Source: Siderastrea siderea (lineage: Eukaryota; Cnidaria; Anthozoa; Scleractinia; Rhizangiidae). From it: a stretch of 64,000 nt of DNA. The notes below the pieces were generated by a model. That model had not been told where the DNA came from, did not search any database, and was given only the letters and a program-made list of their open reading frames with translations. Positions within the stretch are counted from its first letter, which is position 1. Every line of letters starts with the position of its first letter. The position numbers were made by a program, and so were the translations under genes. The stretch lies in contig OZ034973.1 of NCBI GenBank assembly GCA_964030785.1, positions 2,296,632-2,360,631 of the forward strand. Reading direction: 5' to 3'. Below, piece after piece: positions 11,375 through 23,125 of this stretch.

Positions 11375-12800
11375 CCATTGCCAGTATAGCCTAGCCTGAC
11401 CTGTATGCAATCTATGCTTCACTGGAGTACTTCCTCCCCTACCCCTTTATCCCACAAACTGTTGTTGTCTCACTTACTCTCATGGTTGGACCATTAAGGT
11501 CTTGTTTCTGGCACTCGATGCGATTTGGAAAGAGTCCTAAAATAAAATTTGCTTTTCTTCACACTTCAGGTCATTTTAGATCGTTTCCGATGAAGGAGTA
11601 CGACGGCACTTTTGCAGCTTTCTAATGTTTGACAAAAATTTGGTTGAGATTCAAAATGGCCAAGTAATTTCGTTTTCATCAAGGAAAAACGGTCAAAACT
11701 ATTGACTACTATTGTACTCGGGTAGGACCCACCATGGCACAAAAAGCGTGGTGGCCACTACGTTTACATCTCCATCTCTTTCCACGAGGCCGGGCGTGAG
11801 TTCTCCATCCTCAAAGATGGTGTCTTGCTTGAATAACCATCACTCTAACAACAGAAGAACTTAGGAAAGGGTTCAAACCTTCGTATGCTTGTTTTACTAG
11901 CCACGCAAGCTCCTCGCTAACAGAATACTAACGCCTCACCTTACATTTTAAGGCCTTTGTCCACGAGATTCATCGGTTAGATGGTGTCTTATTTCATCTT
12001 CTTATTTAAGCTCTTTCCCTTGAACAAGGTAGGTCCTACCTAAATACACTTGTTATGAGCATATTCCTTGTCAAAAAAGAGCTATTGATCGCACCTGAAA
12101 CATTTACTGAGTACTTGGCAAATACTACCCAAGTAGCAACAGAAAAAATAAGTTGCCGTGGGACCAGTTTAATAAAAGTATGCTTAAGCATAAGTGAAGG
12201 ACGTTTTTATTCAACAGGTCCCTGCGTTACGGAGGACTTTTTTAATACATTCTTTTATCGGTCTTCGACCGAGTGCTCCAAAGTGTCTGGCTCATTTCAC
12301 AAAATTTCACTTGAGGGAAATTGTCGGTACTTTTTCATTATTTTTTAATCTTACGACCAGGTCCTCAAGTCCTCCACGCAATTTTACCTTTGGTTCTTAA
12401 TATTTTTTCAATTCCTTAGTACCCTTTCCCCTTTTTCTTCTTTACCTAACTTTTAAAAATAGCAAAAAATTTTTACCCCTTTACATATTATGGCTATTTT
12501 TTACCTGACCCTCAAGTCTTAAACGCCATTTTTATTTTAACTCCCCTTTGCGTACCATTTTAAAATCGCGAAAAAATTCTTACCCCCTTAAATCTTACGG
12601 CTATTTTAAACAACTGGTACAACTTAAGTTCCAGAAACGGAAATTAAGTAAAATGAAACAGAACATATCCTATTTTCTTTACAAATTCATAGTTCTAGCT
12701 GTAGTGTCATCCTTTTATATTTAGAGGCGGTTGTGTCGATGAAAACGTCTCCACGTGTTCAACATGTTATCTTTGTTACAGTTTGGTTTTTAACAGAGTA

Positions 12801-13764
12801 ATGGCGTCCTTTTTCATCTTCGCTGTATTGGTGAGTACTACATTTTAGATACAAATATCCACCTAACACAAATCAATCCAGAGCCGGCACAGGTTAAAGT
12901 CCCTTAAAATTTTCCTACAAAATCAGTAATGAAAACTATTATTAATTTAATTTATTTATTTTGTTTAATGTAGCCAAATTAAAACTTTCCGCCTGAAAGA
13001 ACAATAATAGACGGTTGTTGTATCTTTTATGTTAATCATGAATCAGTTCTGTTTACGGTCAATTTACCCTGTTACGGTCTCTTAAATTGGTCAGTGTGTA
13101 AAACTGCTTGACCAAGCAATTATCTTTTTTGTTTAATTGTCACTTTCGATGCTAGTTTACTCTAACTTTCTACAAGGTCCACAGAGAACTCTAGGCCAAA
13201 GTTATGTTAGTTAATACTTTCAAAAACAATTGTTTCAAAACAGTGAGCATGAAACTAGTCAAATGTTGTTTTATTACTACTCGGTTACTTAAAAAAAAGT
13301 CACAGTTAGTGCAAATGTTTAAATTCGAAGATGTGAAAACTCAATTACGATTTCATGCTACTTATCCTTTCCGTTTCAAAACTAAACATGGAATTTTTTT
13401 TTATCTACCTGCATATTGATTTCAGGTGTCTGCTCCAACCGAAGCGACTCCACTGTCACTTGAGGGTTCTCATAGAATGCGTGAAGACAAATCCCGGTTG
13501 ATGCAAACAAAAACAAAGAGGGAGAATTTTATGCAGAATGCAAGACAGATCCTTGAAGTGAACACTTCAACAGCATCAGCTCCAGTAGAAAAGCCGATGG
13601 CTAGGAAAAACACGACCACAAGGAGGATAAAACGACCCGATTTGCAAACCGGTGTAAAGAGAAACGCAACCAGTTCATTCCTTGCCAGCCATGCAGTTCG
13701 TGTTGGAAGGAAGTGTGTCAAATGCTACGAAGACAACACTGAAGAACGAAAATGCGTCCCTTAA
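12801..13764 (+). CDS. Small secreted basic protein, two exons
   Basis: Exon 1 (12801-12830) codes MASFFIFAVL and ends at the donor gtgagt. Exon 2 (13426-13764) follows an acceptor ending tttcag and continues in phase 0 with VSAPTEATPLSLEG. Together they make a classic short signal peptide with likely cleavage after VSA. The mature chain of about 110 residues is rich in Lys/Arg/Thr/Asn and has several dibasic sites (including RRIKR and GVKR). It ends with three cysteines in KCVKCYEDNTEERKC followed by two residues. Expected fate is secretion, possibly with proteolytic release of a C-terminal peptide. It shares the signal-exon/phase-0 architecture with the eight-cysteine genes but not their cysteine framework. 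I know no family match. An AATAAA lies at about 14231, inside the downstream transposon. Confidence 0.65.
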
Positions 13765-14732
13765 CACGCTTGACAACAGAAATACTCACCCCTCGGGAGG
13801 CAGCTACATACGAACTGAACGACGAATTCAAGAGAGATGGCGAAGAGGAATGAATCCTTGTGTAAGGAAGACTATTAAAACCTACCACGGTAATGCACTA
13901 GTCAATTGAGACTCCCACCCCGGGGACCAAGGACAGATAGGGGGATTTGGCAAAGGCTCTGATAAAATTATATCAAAAGCCCCAGCCCCTGGGGAAAATT
14001 TTGAGGTCAAATCCCCCAATCCCTGGGGACAAATTAGCAAGGGATTTAAAAAGATCATTCACACCAGCTTGACCAAGAACAAAATCTGAAAATATTGCTT
14101 AAATAAGGCAATAGTTTTGTTTTCTTTTAAAATTTAAATTTCAACAAAACGTACTTTTCAAGTACATTCAGTCTAAATTGCAAGCAAAGAAAATAATCCT
14201 GTTTTCAGGTTTTTAACGTAGCATAACCTAATAAATCGATCTTAATGGCACTTGCTGCGGATCATTAAATTTCTTAAGAATATCAGGAATTTCACACAAT
14301 GTAACAGAGCATTTCTGAACAGTGTTTGCTTTAAAGATGTTTAACAGCACATTCAGTACAAAGCCACTTTCCACTTGGTGCATCCACAAGTCCCACGCAT
14401 TCGAAATGGAACCACTCTATAGGGCAGTCAGGGCCTTTACATGCGATCATATCACCAACCTCCAACCTCCGGGCCGCCGCAAAGACACCATGCATCATTC
14501 CCAGCAGTGACTACCTTAAATTATTATTTATAAAGTCGTGCCGGAGTGTAGAAAAAGATTTGGGGTGTATATGTAGCTGTGGTAGAAAGCGCCCAGACAA
14601 GCTGAAAAAAACCTTTCACTTTTTTAAATATTTGTCTTAAAATTTTACCGCCAAAATTAGAGCTGTTCGACAGCTAGATAAAAAGTCTACATTTGTGAAA
14701 CAGAACCAAAATTATCGGATGTTCACGGAAAT

Positions 14733-15527
14733 TTAAGAGCGGTTATCCGTAACTTTCACCTAGGACCATGCAAGATAGAAAAATCGAAAATTGCCAAACT
14801 TTGTCACAATAAAGGTCTTCCCAAACCATTTATAAAAATATAAGTTTCAGTTTATTTCGGTAGATATTTTACCGTTACGACGACTTTATCATTCCGATAG
14901 CTCGGGAGCGAGTAAAACGACTTGAAAGTGTCACTAAATCAACCGCTCGTCTTGAATTGTGAAGACAGAAATATCAATATCAAAGCCATGTAGTATAAGT
15001 AGGATATTCCCTTGTCATGTTTGCTTTGTCAAATTTGAATTCGATCGAGACCAGAATTTTTGAGAGATTTTTAAGATTTAACCGTTTCGAGCGGCATAGT
15101 CGCACGCTAAAAAATGGCGAAATTCAGGACCAAAGAAAGCACTCTGGTATATGGCTTTCGCTGCTGAGACTACACTTGTTGGAATAAGCAATCTTTCCTC
15201 TACGATTTGATGAAAAAAATTTTTTGGGTAAATGAAATGGTCAATTTTGGGAGCGCTTTATCTACACCCTTTTTTGCAAGCGAAGACGACCTTTTGACCT
15301 TGACAAGCGGGGAAGTAATGACCAGCGTTTTCAAATAACACGCGCTAATTCCATTTTTTAATGAAACGTTTCACAATGTTTGGTACTTACTAATTAATAG
15401 AACCTCGAATAAAGTCATCAGCCGAAAACAGGACATGTTTTCACTAGCAAATACGTTTTTTTGGCCAAGAGAAACTTTGGTTGTTAGTGATTAACATCGG
15501 CAAATTTGCATAAATTTGAAACATTTG
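14733..15527 (+). repeat. Left arm of about 795-bp inverted repeat
   Basis: It matches the reverse complement of 19173-19968 with few differences, starting at AAGAGCGG and ending near AAACATTT. The arms diverge by scattered substitutions and small indels, so the duplication is not brand new. Confidence 0.85.
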
Positions 15528-18009
15528 TTTTTGACAAGAAACTCGTTTTACCTTCCTTGTTTCTAAAGTAAAAATACTAACGAAAACCAGTAAAGCATTA
15601 CCTAACTATCTATGTAGCAAATCGTACCTTAATAACCATTTTCTGTGAAGAAATGACGAGATTTCTACTAGCCGCCCATGACAACTGATGACAACCGTCG
15701 AACATTTTTGGGTTAAGTGATGGTATACCGTCACGCAATACACAGTGGTCTTAGATTACAAAACCACATGGCCAGGCAAATGCCAAACAGCTGTCAGCAG
15801 CCAATCTCCAATGCGCAGGAATGGACGCGAAACAAAAGAGATGTCTAAGACTTTGCTGCTAGTGCAATGAATTCTTTTAAAATTCGAACCAGTCTTTATA
15901 GCATTAGTACTGTAGAATGTAAAAATTATCTCAAAGTTCTTAACCAAAGAAAAATAAGAGTCAAATAAAGTTACCGGTCATTATACCTGAAGTTGGGAAA
16001 TACTTCCACAATCATGATGTAACAAACATGCCTCGTGTCAAAAAATCCCGACACAAATCTTGCACGTGGGTTGACCTGTGTGGAACGCCACCAATCTGTC
16101 AAACCTCACAAACTACCATGGCTTTGTGTGGGTATTCGGAAATAGTTGGAGGAAGTTGTGGGGCTAGTTCAGACAACCCAGCGAATGTCCAGTGTGTTAC
16201 TTACTTCTTATTAACTGAGCGCGGGGGCCATACTGGGAGAAGTCACGTCTGAAATAGAGTAGGGAAAATCACATATCTTGGTCTGAACTAAGGTAAGGGT
16301 TTCCAGAAGCGCGCTGCACACCGCCACCCAAATCTTCGGGAAGTATCCCCCTGGGATATCGCACAAGAAAAAGTAAAAACTTTCAAAGAAACTGTCTCTT
16401 TTTATTTAGCTTCAAATCATTCCAACTATTTGAATCAAATGTACCTTTACAATTTCTATATTTCCACTTTACTAGCCGGGCATAAACATCGCTCATAATG
16501 CCCGTGGGCATTACGGGAAAATCTGGCCCCGAGTATTGGCCAATCACAACGCGCGTTATATATTTACAAGCTCTAGCCATAATAAAATTGGGGAATGCAG
16601 TAAAAACATCAAAGGACATCTGAGAAGTTACAAGGTGTCGGATGCCTCACTAGATTCAGAAGCAAAGCTTTTGTTGGCAAGAGCAAGTAACTGTACTGTT
16701 GAAAAATTTGGGTACTTATTGCTGTAGACTGCAAAATACGTTTTGCTGTTCGCTCTCTTTCTCTGCCTCAAAATAAGAAAAGAAAAGACAAGAAAAAGAA
16801 AACTTGCGGGGGCACGAATCTTCCGAAAAAGGTTAAGACGATTTCCGCTCAACGTTCGAGCAGTAAGTGCAAAAATTAAGTTATCAAAAAAATACTTGCA
16901 GCACTGTCACATTTTGAGAACAGATTAGAAGAACGTATCGTTACTTTTGCTCCCAAGCTGACCCCGCGAGAGAAAATTGGATTTGAAGTTATCAATATTT
17001 CAATTAAAAAGACGCTTCATGTCAGTTCAAAACAAAATGGCGCCCGTTTTTAGCATACTTTTACGAGATTTGAAATCAATTTTCTTGAGAATGCTTGAGA
17101 ATTTCATCGCGGGGTCACTTGGGCAAGTGAACTAGAGTGAGATGTTTCAAATAGCATTTAAAATGTTACCGTGCTATGAGCAGTTTTTTGGTAAATATTT
17201 TTTGCACTTATTGCTCGAACGTTGAGCGGAATCCGTCTTAACTCGCTTGGCGCGAACTGCCGAAAGCGTGGATTTTCCCGCGCGAGCTACACACGTCCCG
17301 CGCGTTCGTATGATGCACCAAGAAATATGTAATGTTTTGCGCTCGGTCTTTAGCTTGGATACAACTGTACATGCCGCCACCAGGAGTTGTAAAATCTTGC
17401 CTAAAGGCCAAATAACACAAAAAACATTCGTGCAACTATTCGCGCAACCATGTTGCGCTTATTATCACCTCTCCGTCGCGTGTTCAGGTTGCAGAAAGTT
17501 AGTTGCTTCTACTTTTCAAAAAATAAAGATTTGTTACGTGTATAGGTGAGAACACTCTCAACTTGTAACGCATCCTTGTTGCGCAACACGTTGCACGAAA
17601 ATCTTGCCGGTATTACTGAAGCAAAATAATGAAATTACTCATGGTATCCACATTTGATATCACCTGGGGCGCAACACCCCTCTCTCTATCTTGGGGTGCA
17701 TCCATAGATAATTGAGGGGTAAACGAAGTTATGCACTGCCCAAATTAAAAATTCTGTTGAGATACCCGCCTGTTACAATGAGACATATTTGGCAGCTGGG
17801 TGGGTGAATACTTCCACGGGATATATTCCTTTTGACCCAAATGAAGACAGGAAAACTCAGTGTACCTTGGCACAGATTCTGACGTTTGACGATACTCGGA
17901 ACTGTTTTTTTTTCTAATTTTTAAAGGAATTTTTGAATTTCAATGAAGTTCGTTTGGGTTTAACAATATGCCCGCGACACCGGGAAAGGTTTGGAATCCG
18001 CTGGAGATC

Positions 18010-18222
18010 CTACAAGAAAAACTGCAGCTGTCCAAGTGAAGTGTCCGTTAAATATTTAGGTCCAATTTGCAGCAAATTATGTGGTAGGCCAGATAGTAGA
18101 GAATTACAGTAATCGATCCGAGAAGTTGCAAAGGTGTGTGTTTGTATTTCGCAGTTTTTGTGTGACAGGAACTTTCTGGTAGTAACTAGATGAAGTAGAT
18201 GATAGAAAGCTGTTTTGTACAA
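18010..18222 (-). pseudogene. Non-LTR retrotransposon reverse transcriptase fragment
   Basis: The minus-strand frame contains ATSRIDYCNSLLSGLP, the well-known conserved block near the end of reverse transcriptase in CR1/L2/Jockey-like non-LTR retrotransposons, preceded by a His-rich segment. Only about 70 codons survive, and no catalytic aspartate motif or endonuclease is present. It is a dead fragment within the larger DNA element. Confidence 0.7.
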
Positions 18223-19172
18223 TCAGCTCACTTGCTTGTTCATAGAAAGGGCACTTTCAAACCATACGCCAGTGTTCTTGGCTGACTATTTATATAGCAG
18301 CCGTTTATATATATGTAGTCGTCGGCAGTATTGCGAAAGCCATTGAAGCACAATAGATACACACGCAAGATAGTTTTTCATTACCTAGGGTGGACCGGAA
18401 TATCTACGTTTGTTTATCAAGAAATGTTTTTAGGGCAAGGGGCGCCCCGCATACCCCTATGATTGATATTTTTTCTGCTTAGAATGGTTAAAAGTAAAAC
18501 CATCAGCATTAAATTTATCACAGACACTTCTATTTAGAAAAAGTGGCAACCAAAAAAACAAAAAAAAAACAAAAAAAAACAAAAAAAAAACAAGTCATGC
18601 CCAGAGATTGTAGCCAGACAGCATTCCAGGAGACAAGAGCAGGAAAAAACATCGGACAGATTCTGCCGCAGGCTAGCAATAAAAAAAATTAAATCCAGGC
18701 ATTTTATCTTATGAGGTCCTTTTAACATGTCCGATGATCAATCCCGTCGCTTTTATATGCCCTTCCCCTCATCCCCTCCCTTCTCCGGCTCTATAACTTG
18801 CAAGTTGTTGAATACTTTCAATAGCATCTGAGCCTTTTCTGTTGCCTTGTCTTTCTGTGAACTGCCCACACTTTTAAATTGAGGATCGTATGTGTGCCTC
18901 CAAAATAACACAGTAAAAGCCAGGATGGGACCTCTCTGCTTTGTAATTTAAGACCAGTGTGTATATTGCGTGACAGCAACGTTTTCGCGACCACCCAAAA
19001 ATGTTCGTCGGTTGTCTCGCGCGGCCAGAAGAAATCTCGACGTTTCTTCATCAGAAAAGAGTCATTAAGGTAAGATTTGCTTTATAAATAGTTGGGTCAC
19101 ACTTTATTGGTCTTCTTTACCATTGTTTTGGAAAAAAACTGAAGGCAGAAAACCGACTTTGTTGCGAAAGAA

Positions 19173-19968
19173 AAATGTTTCAAATTTATGCAAATTTGCC
19201 GATGTTAATCACCAACAACCGAAGTTTGCCTTTGCCAAAAAAACGTATTTGCGAGCGAAAACCTGTCCTGTTTTCGGCTGATGACTTTATTTGAGGTTCT
19301 GTTAATTAGTAAGTACCAAACCTTGTGAAACTTTTCTTTAAAAAATGGAATTAGCGCGTGTTATTTGAAAACGCTGGTCATTACTTCCCCGCTTGTCAAG
19401 GTCAAAAGGTCGTCTTTGCTTGCAAAAAGGGGTGTAGATAAAGCGCTCCCAAAATTTACCATTTCATTTACCCAAAAAATTTTTCTCATCAAATCGTAGA
19501 GGAAAGATTGCTTATTCCAACAAGTGTAGTCTCAGCAGCGAAAGCCATATACCAGAGTGCTTTTTTTGGTCCTGAATTTCGCCATTTTCTAGCGTGCGAC
19601 TATGCCGCTCGAAACGGTTAAATTTTAAAAATCTGTTAAAAATTCTGGTTTCCATCGATTTCAAATTTGACAAAGCAAACATGACAAGGAAATATCCTAC
19701 TTATACTACGTGGCTTTGATATTGATATTTCTGCCTTCACAATTCAAGACGAGCGGTTGATTTAAGTGACACTTTCAAGTCGTTTTTACTCGCTCTCGAG
19801 CCATCGGAATGATAAAGTCGTCGTAACGGTAAAATATCTACCGAAATAAACTGAAACTTATATTTTTATAAATGGTTTGGGAAGACCTTTATTGTGACAA
19901 AGTTTGGCAATTTTCGATTTTTCTATCTTGCATGGTCCTAGGTGGAAGTTACGGATAGCCGCTCTTAA
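19173..19968 (-). repeat. Right arm of about 795-bp inverted repeat
   Basis: Reverse complement of 14733-15527. The pair could fold into a very large hairpin if transcribed. Confidence 0.85.
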
Positions 19969-20360
19969 AAAGTTTGTAATAAATCACATTCTGAGTACTC
20001 TTGTCAGATGCTATGGGAGAGGTACAACAAAACCGTAAGCCCCAGAAAGGTCAGACAGGTTTGATCTTTACCGGCTGAATGACCGAAATTTGCATCACAA
20101 AGCAAAACCAAGAATTTAACAGACTCTCCATACAATCGGCTGTCACAGCCTTCTTTGTGTCTTTATACCTAATCTTGCGGAGCATTTTCGCAATGTCAGC
20201 CAATGTGGATGGCGCGAACACGAGAACATGCAATCGATCGACTCGCGACGAAATTCAGTACCAGTCTTTTTTAACCACAGTCAAATCTCCCTCATTCCCC
20301 GAGGTGGGGACACACTGAAGATGCAAAACACTTCTAATCTACCACCCCCAGGGGACAGAT

Positions 20361-20528
20361 CTCTGATCGAAGTGCTTATATGCCCCTATCATCCCCCTAT
20401 CTGTCCCGGGTCCGGGGGATGGGGGTTTCAATTGACTAGTGCATAAACTGATCGAAGTGCTTATATGCCCCTATCATCCCCCTATCTGTCCCGGGTCCGG
20501 GGGATGGGGGTTTCAATTGACTAGTGCC
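20361..20528 (+). repeat. Tandem duplication of the element's right terminus
   Basis: The terminal block (GATCGAAGTGCTTATATGCC through GACTAGTGC) occurs twice head to tail with a period of about 86 bp. The copies are almost identical. The duplication includes the terminal repeat and the short flank, so the element appears to have two consecutive right ends. Confidence 0.85.
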
Positions 20529-20529
20529 G

Positions 20530-22887
20530 AGTACAAGTGCCGGCGAGCCACATTCTACTGTAGTCCCACGGGAATTGGCTTGGGACGATGCGAGTCTGTC
20601 AAGATATACAACTCTAGTATTAATAAGATTCTGACTACTTCTTGTAGATGCAGCTGAAATTTAGAAAAACAGTTTCCACGTTGAATTAATTAAGAACCGA
20701 TAAACCTTACTGAACCTTTATCCATATCATGATTTAAGTTGAATGAACAAGATCTTGAATGAAGGAGAAGGGAGAGAGAGAGACCTACGGGCCCCAAAAC
20801 TCAATCCATTCCAGTTCCCATGGGGGCAGGCCGCCAAACACCTACTTTACTCCCGATCTGCAATTGTAAGGAGGTCTTAATGGTGGGGGTGGGGGGGGGG
20901 GGGGAGAGAACCTTTAGGGTAAAAAACAATCATTAAAGGACAGCTGACGGTCAAATTTGTGGCCAATAAGAGATGGGAGGTCAATAAAAAAATTCCTTTG
21001 ATGTTAACTTGTTTGTTTAACGGTTCAGTATCGGTGTTTTGGATGTCTTCGCAGCTTATCATTCAAATTCTAAATAAAGTGTACAATTCAAGCGCTAATA
21101 AATTTTGTAGAGTGTCAAATTTTTTCAAGTTTTATTACCATATTAAGATTTGTAATTAATAATCCGGCATTGTAAGCAAGTTTAATTTTGAAAACCCCCT
21201 TCTGGGGTTGAGCTAATAAACTGTATTCTATTGTATTGCATTGTATTCTTGTTACCAGTCATTTTCAGAAAATGTTCCCATGGAAGTAAGCTGCGATCAG
21301 TCGAATTTTAGCATTGCTCTCGTATTTTCTTACGTCTTCGTTTCGCCTTTACCGCTTGGACGTGTCACCTAGCGAAACGAAAACAAAGCCAGTGATCGCA
21401 TGTTAGCATGGAAACCTATGCACTCATCAGAAATGAACAGCAGCGTTTTGAGAAAGGAGTTGAAAAACCAGTTTTATTGGCTATGTCACTATTTATAGTT
21501 AAATCAACATTTGAGAATTAATGGCAGAGATATAAACTGCAAACAGTGACAGTAAAAGTCGCACGACTTTTTTGACCTCAAGTTAAATTTCACTGGTCGC
21601 GTTTCTGGTCAGGGGGGGAAAACGATGTTTCTACGGTAGTGAAATTTCACCGTTCGCTGTCCTCCTGGATTGCTTTTAAAATGATGAATATATGAATATC
21701 ATATATTAGAACTGCATACGGGGTGAAGAATTAAATGTAAAGAAGACCATCGCAGTTATAGACGCAACTTTTGCAGTTGCGAAACTGAAAGCCGGAGGAA
21801 AAAAACCGGGCTTGTACGCTTTTAATTAGTCACAACATCACTTTTATTCCATAACATTTTCAGAAAATGTCAGTACATTAGAAGCAAATAAAAAAATAAC
21901 GGCGTGTAAAGCTTTTGTATGATATTTATTTACTCGTTGATAAGCACCACAAGAGTCACTGGCTCACTGTGATTACTCATTTGTTGTCGTTGTTGTTTTG
22001 TACTACTGAACTCGTGAACAATGAACCGAATATCATGACATGCGCACTAGCCTGTGCGCAGATGTCTATTTTTTTCCTCTGTCAATATTCAGGAAGGAAA
22101 AAGAGGGTGTATTTCATTACCACAAAATTTTACCTGCACAACACAACTGAACGCACTCAAAAGGTTGAGGCGTGGGCGTTATTGTCAACCACGAGCACGA
22201 TACAGTTTATGAACACAGTCGGTTAGCAGCACTGACAATATTGCAGCAAAAGGATAGGATAGAAGAATGCTAAATGTACCAAAGCCGGACACGTAAACCC
22301 TAAAAAATGTTACAAGTTTCTCAACCGTGCCATCAATGTTTCAAACGTGCGAACCCTGAGCCATTGCTCACATCGGAGGTTTCTGTTTCCGTGTCAGCAA
22401 AATATTAATTTATTGGTTTGTCTTCGTGGCTATACTGTTCATTATTTCCAACTGTATTAATTGACGTTAATTTTTTCTTGTAACAAATAACATGTGCCGA
22501 GACTAACGTCATCCTAATAATAACGATAAAATCTGACAGTTGTTTAAAGAAATCCTAATAGTGGCGACTCTCGGAAAAGTAACTATTACAACATTGATTT
22601 GTCCTTCTCTTCCTCGTGAATTTGTTTATGTTGTGGCTGAATACTCAAGCTACACAATTTTGTCGATCATCTTACAGTTTGTTGAAATAGTTAGGTGGTA
22701 ATTCTTGGTCTTAACACATGAATTGTTCTGTGAATTTCAGACAGTACTCGCATCCTTTATTGTACAATGAAGTTTGACTTGGAAAACGTAAAGAGCCCAA
22801 TAAGCCCCCTTCCTTTAGTAATCCCCCACCTAATAAGTCTCCTCCCCCACCTTCCTTTGTAAGAACAAAAAGTTGAATTTAACTCTC
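20530..22887. other. Intergenic region left of the 25-kb element
   Basis: No gene recognised. It contains a G-rich run at about 20883-20904 and, at about 21160-21246, a 3'-tail-like block with AATAAACTG followed by TATTGTATTG repeats. Tails of that kind are common at the ends of short non-LTR retroposons. The rest is AT-rich with short open frames only. Confidence 0.4.
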
Positions 22888-22896
22888 CCCCGGGGA
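22888..22896 (+). other. 9-bp target-site duplication, left
   Basis: CCCCGGGGA lies directly outside the left TIR and is repeated exactly at 48097-48105. The single-base asymmetry between the two flanks is what a true duplication predicts, although the palindromic core makes it slightly less informative. Confidence 0.8.
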
Positions 22897-22980
22897 TTCC
22901 CTGCTAGCAGAGGCCCCTTTTCCTTTGTATTCGCTGAGCTGACGGACGCGACGAAAAGCGACCTCTGCCATGGGTCGAAA
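22897..22980 (+). repeat. Left 84-bp terminal inverted repeat
   Basis: It starts TTCCCTGCTAGCAGAGGCC, containing the palindrome CTGCTAGCAG, and ends CATGGGTCGAAA. It probably also carries promoter function, since the DUF6589 start codon is about 145 bp further in. Confidence 0.93.
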
Positions 22981-23125
22981 TGAACTGTGTTGAGCATGCG
23001 CCACGGTTACTTAGCGACCGAAACGTCACGTGATGCTTTTAGCACGTGATCAGCTGACGACTCTTCTCAACTGGCGCGCCAAAATTAAAAAACCCGCGCA
23101 GTTTTGTTGTCGTGAATGGCGCGTT

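Larger units (their letters stand above)
8813..12800. other. Intergenic region with simple repeats
   Basis: No intact gene is supported. It contains a frame remnant at 9131-9503, an (ATT)n tract at 10090-10170, a (TTTA)n tract at about 10680-10705, and a GC-richer minisatellite at 11123-11374. The rest is ordinary AT-rich sequence. Confidence 0.5.
13894..20443. mobile_element. 6.5-kb element with nested inverted repeats
   Basis: The outer ends are inverted copies starting TGCACTAGTCAATTGA and carrying a GGGACAGATAGGGGGAT block, similar over roughly 60 bp. TAA flanks both ends (13891-13893 and 20444-20446), a possible 3-bp target duplication. Inside lie long inverted arms at 14733-15527 and 19173-19968. 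The interior has no transposase-like frame, only a LINE fragment at 18010 and a smaller inverted pair near 16830-16870 and 17200-17245. I infer a non-autonomous, perhaps composite, element. A TAA duplication would suit the PIF/Harbinger group, but that is a guess. Confidence 0.65.

Noticed and set aside
11180..11399. Gly/Arg-rich frames on plus
   Set aside because: They are by-products of the 128-bp GC-rich minisatellite; two frames are equally open.
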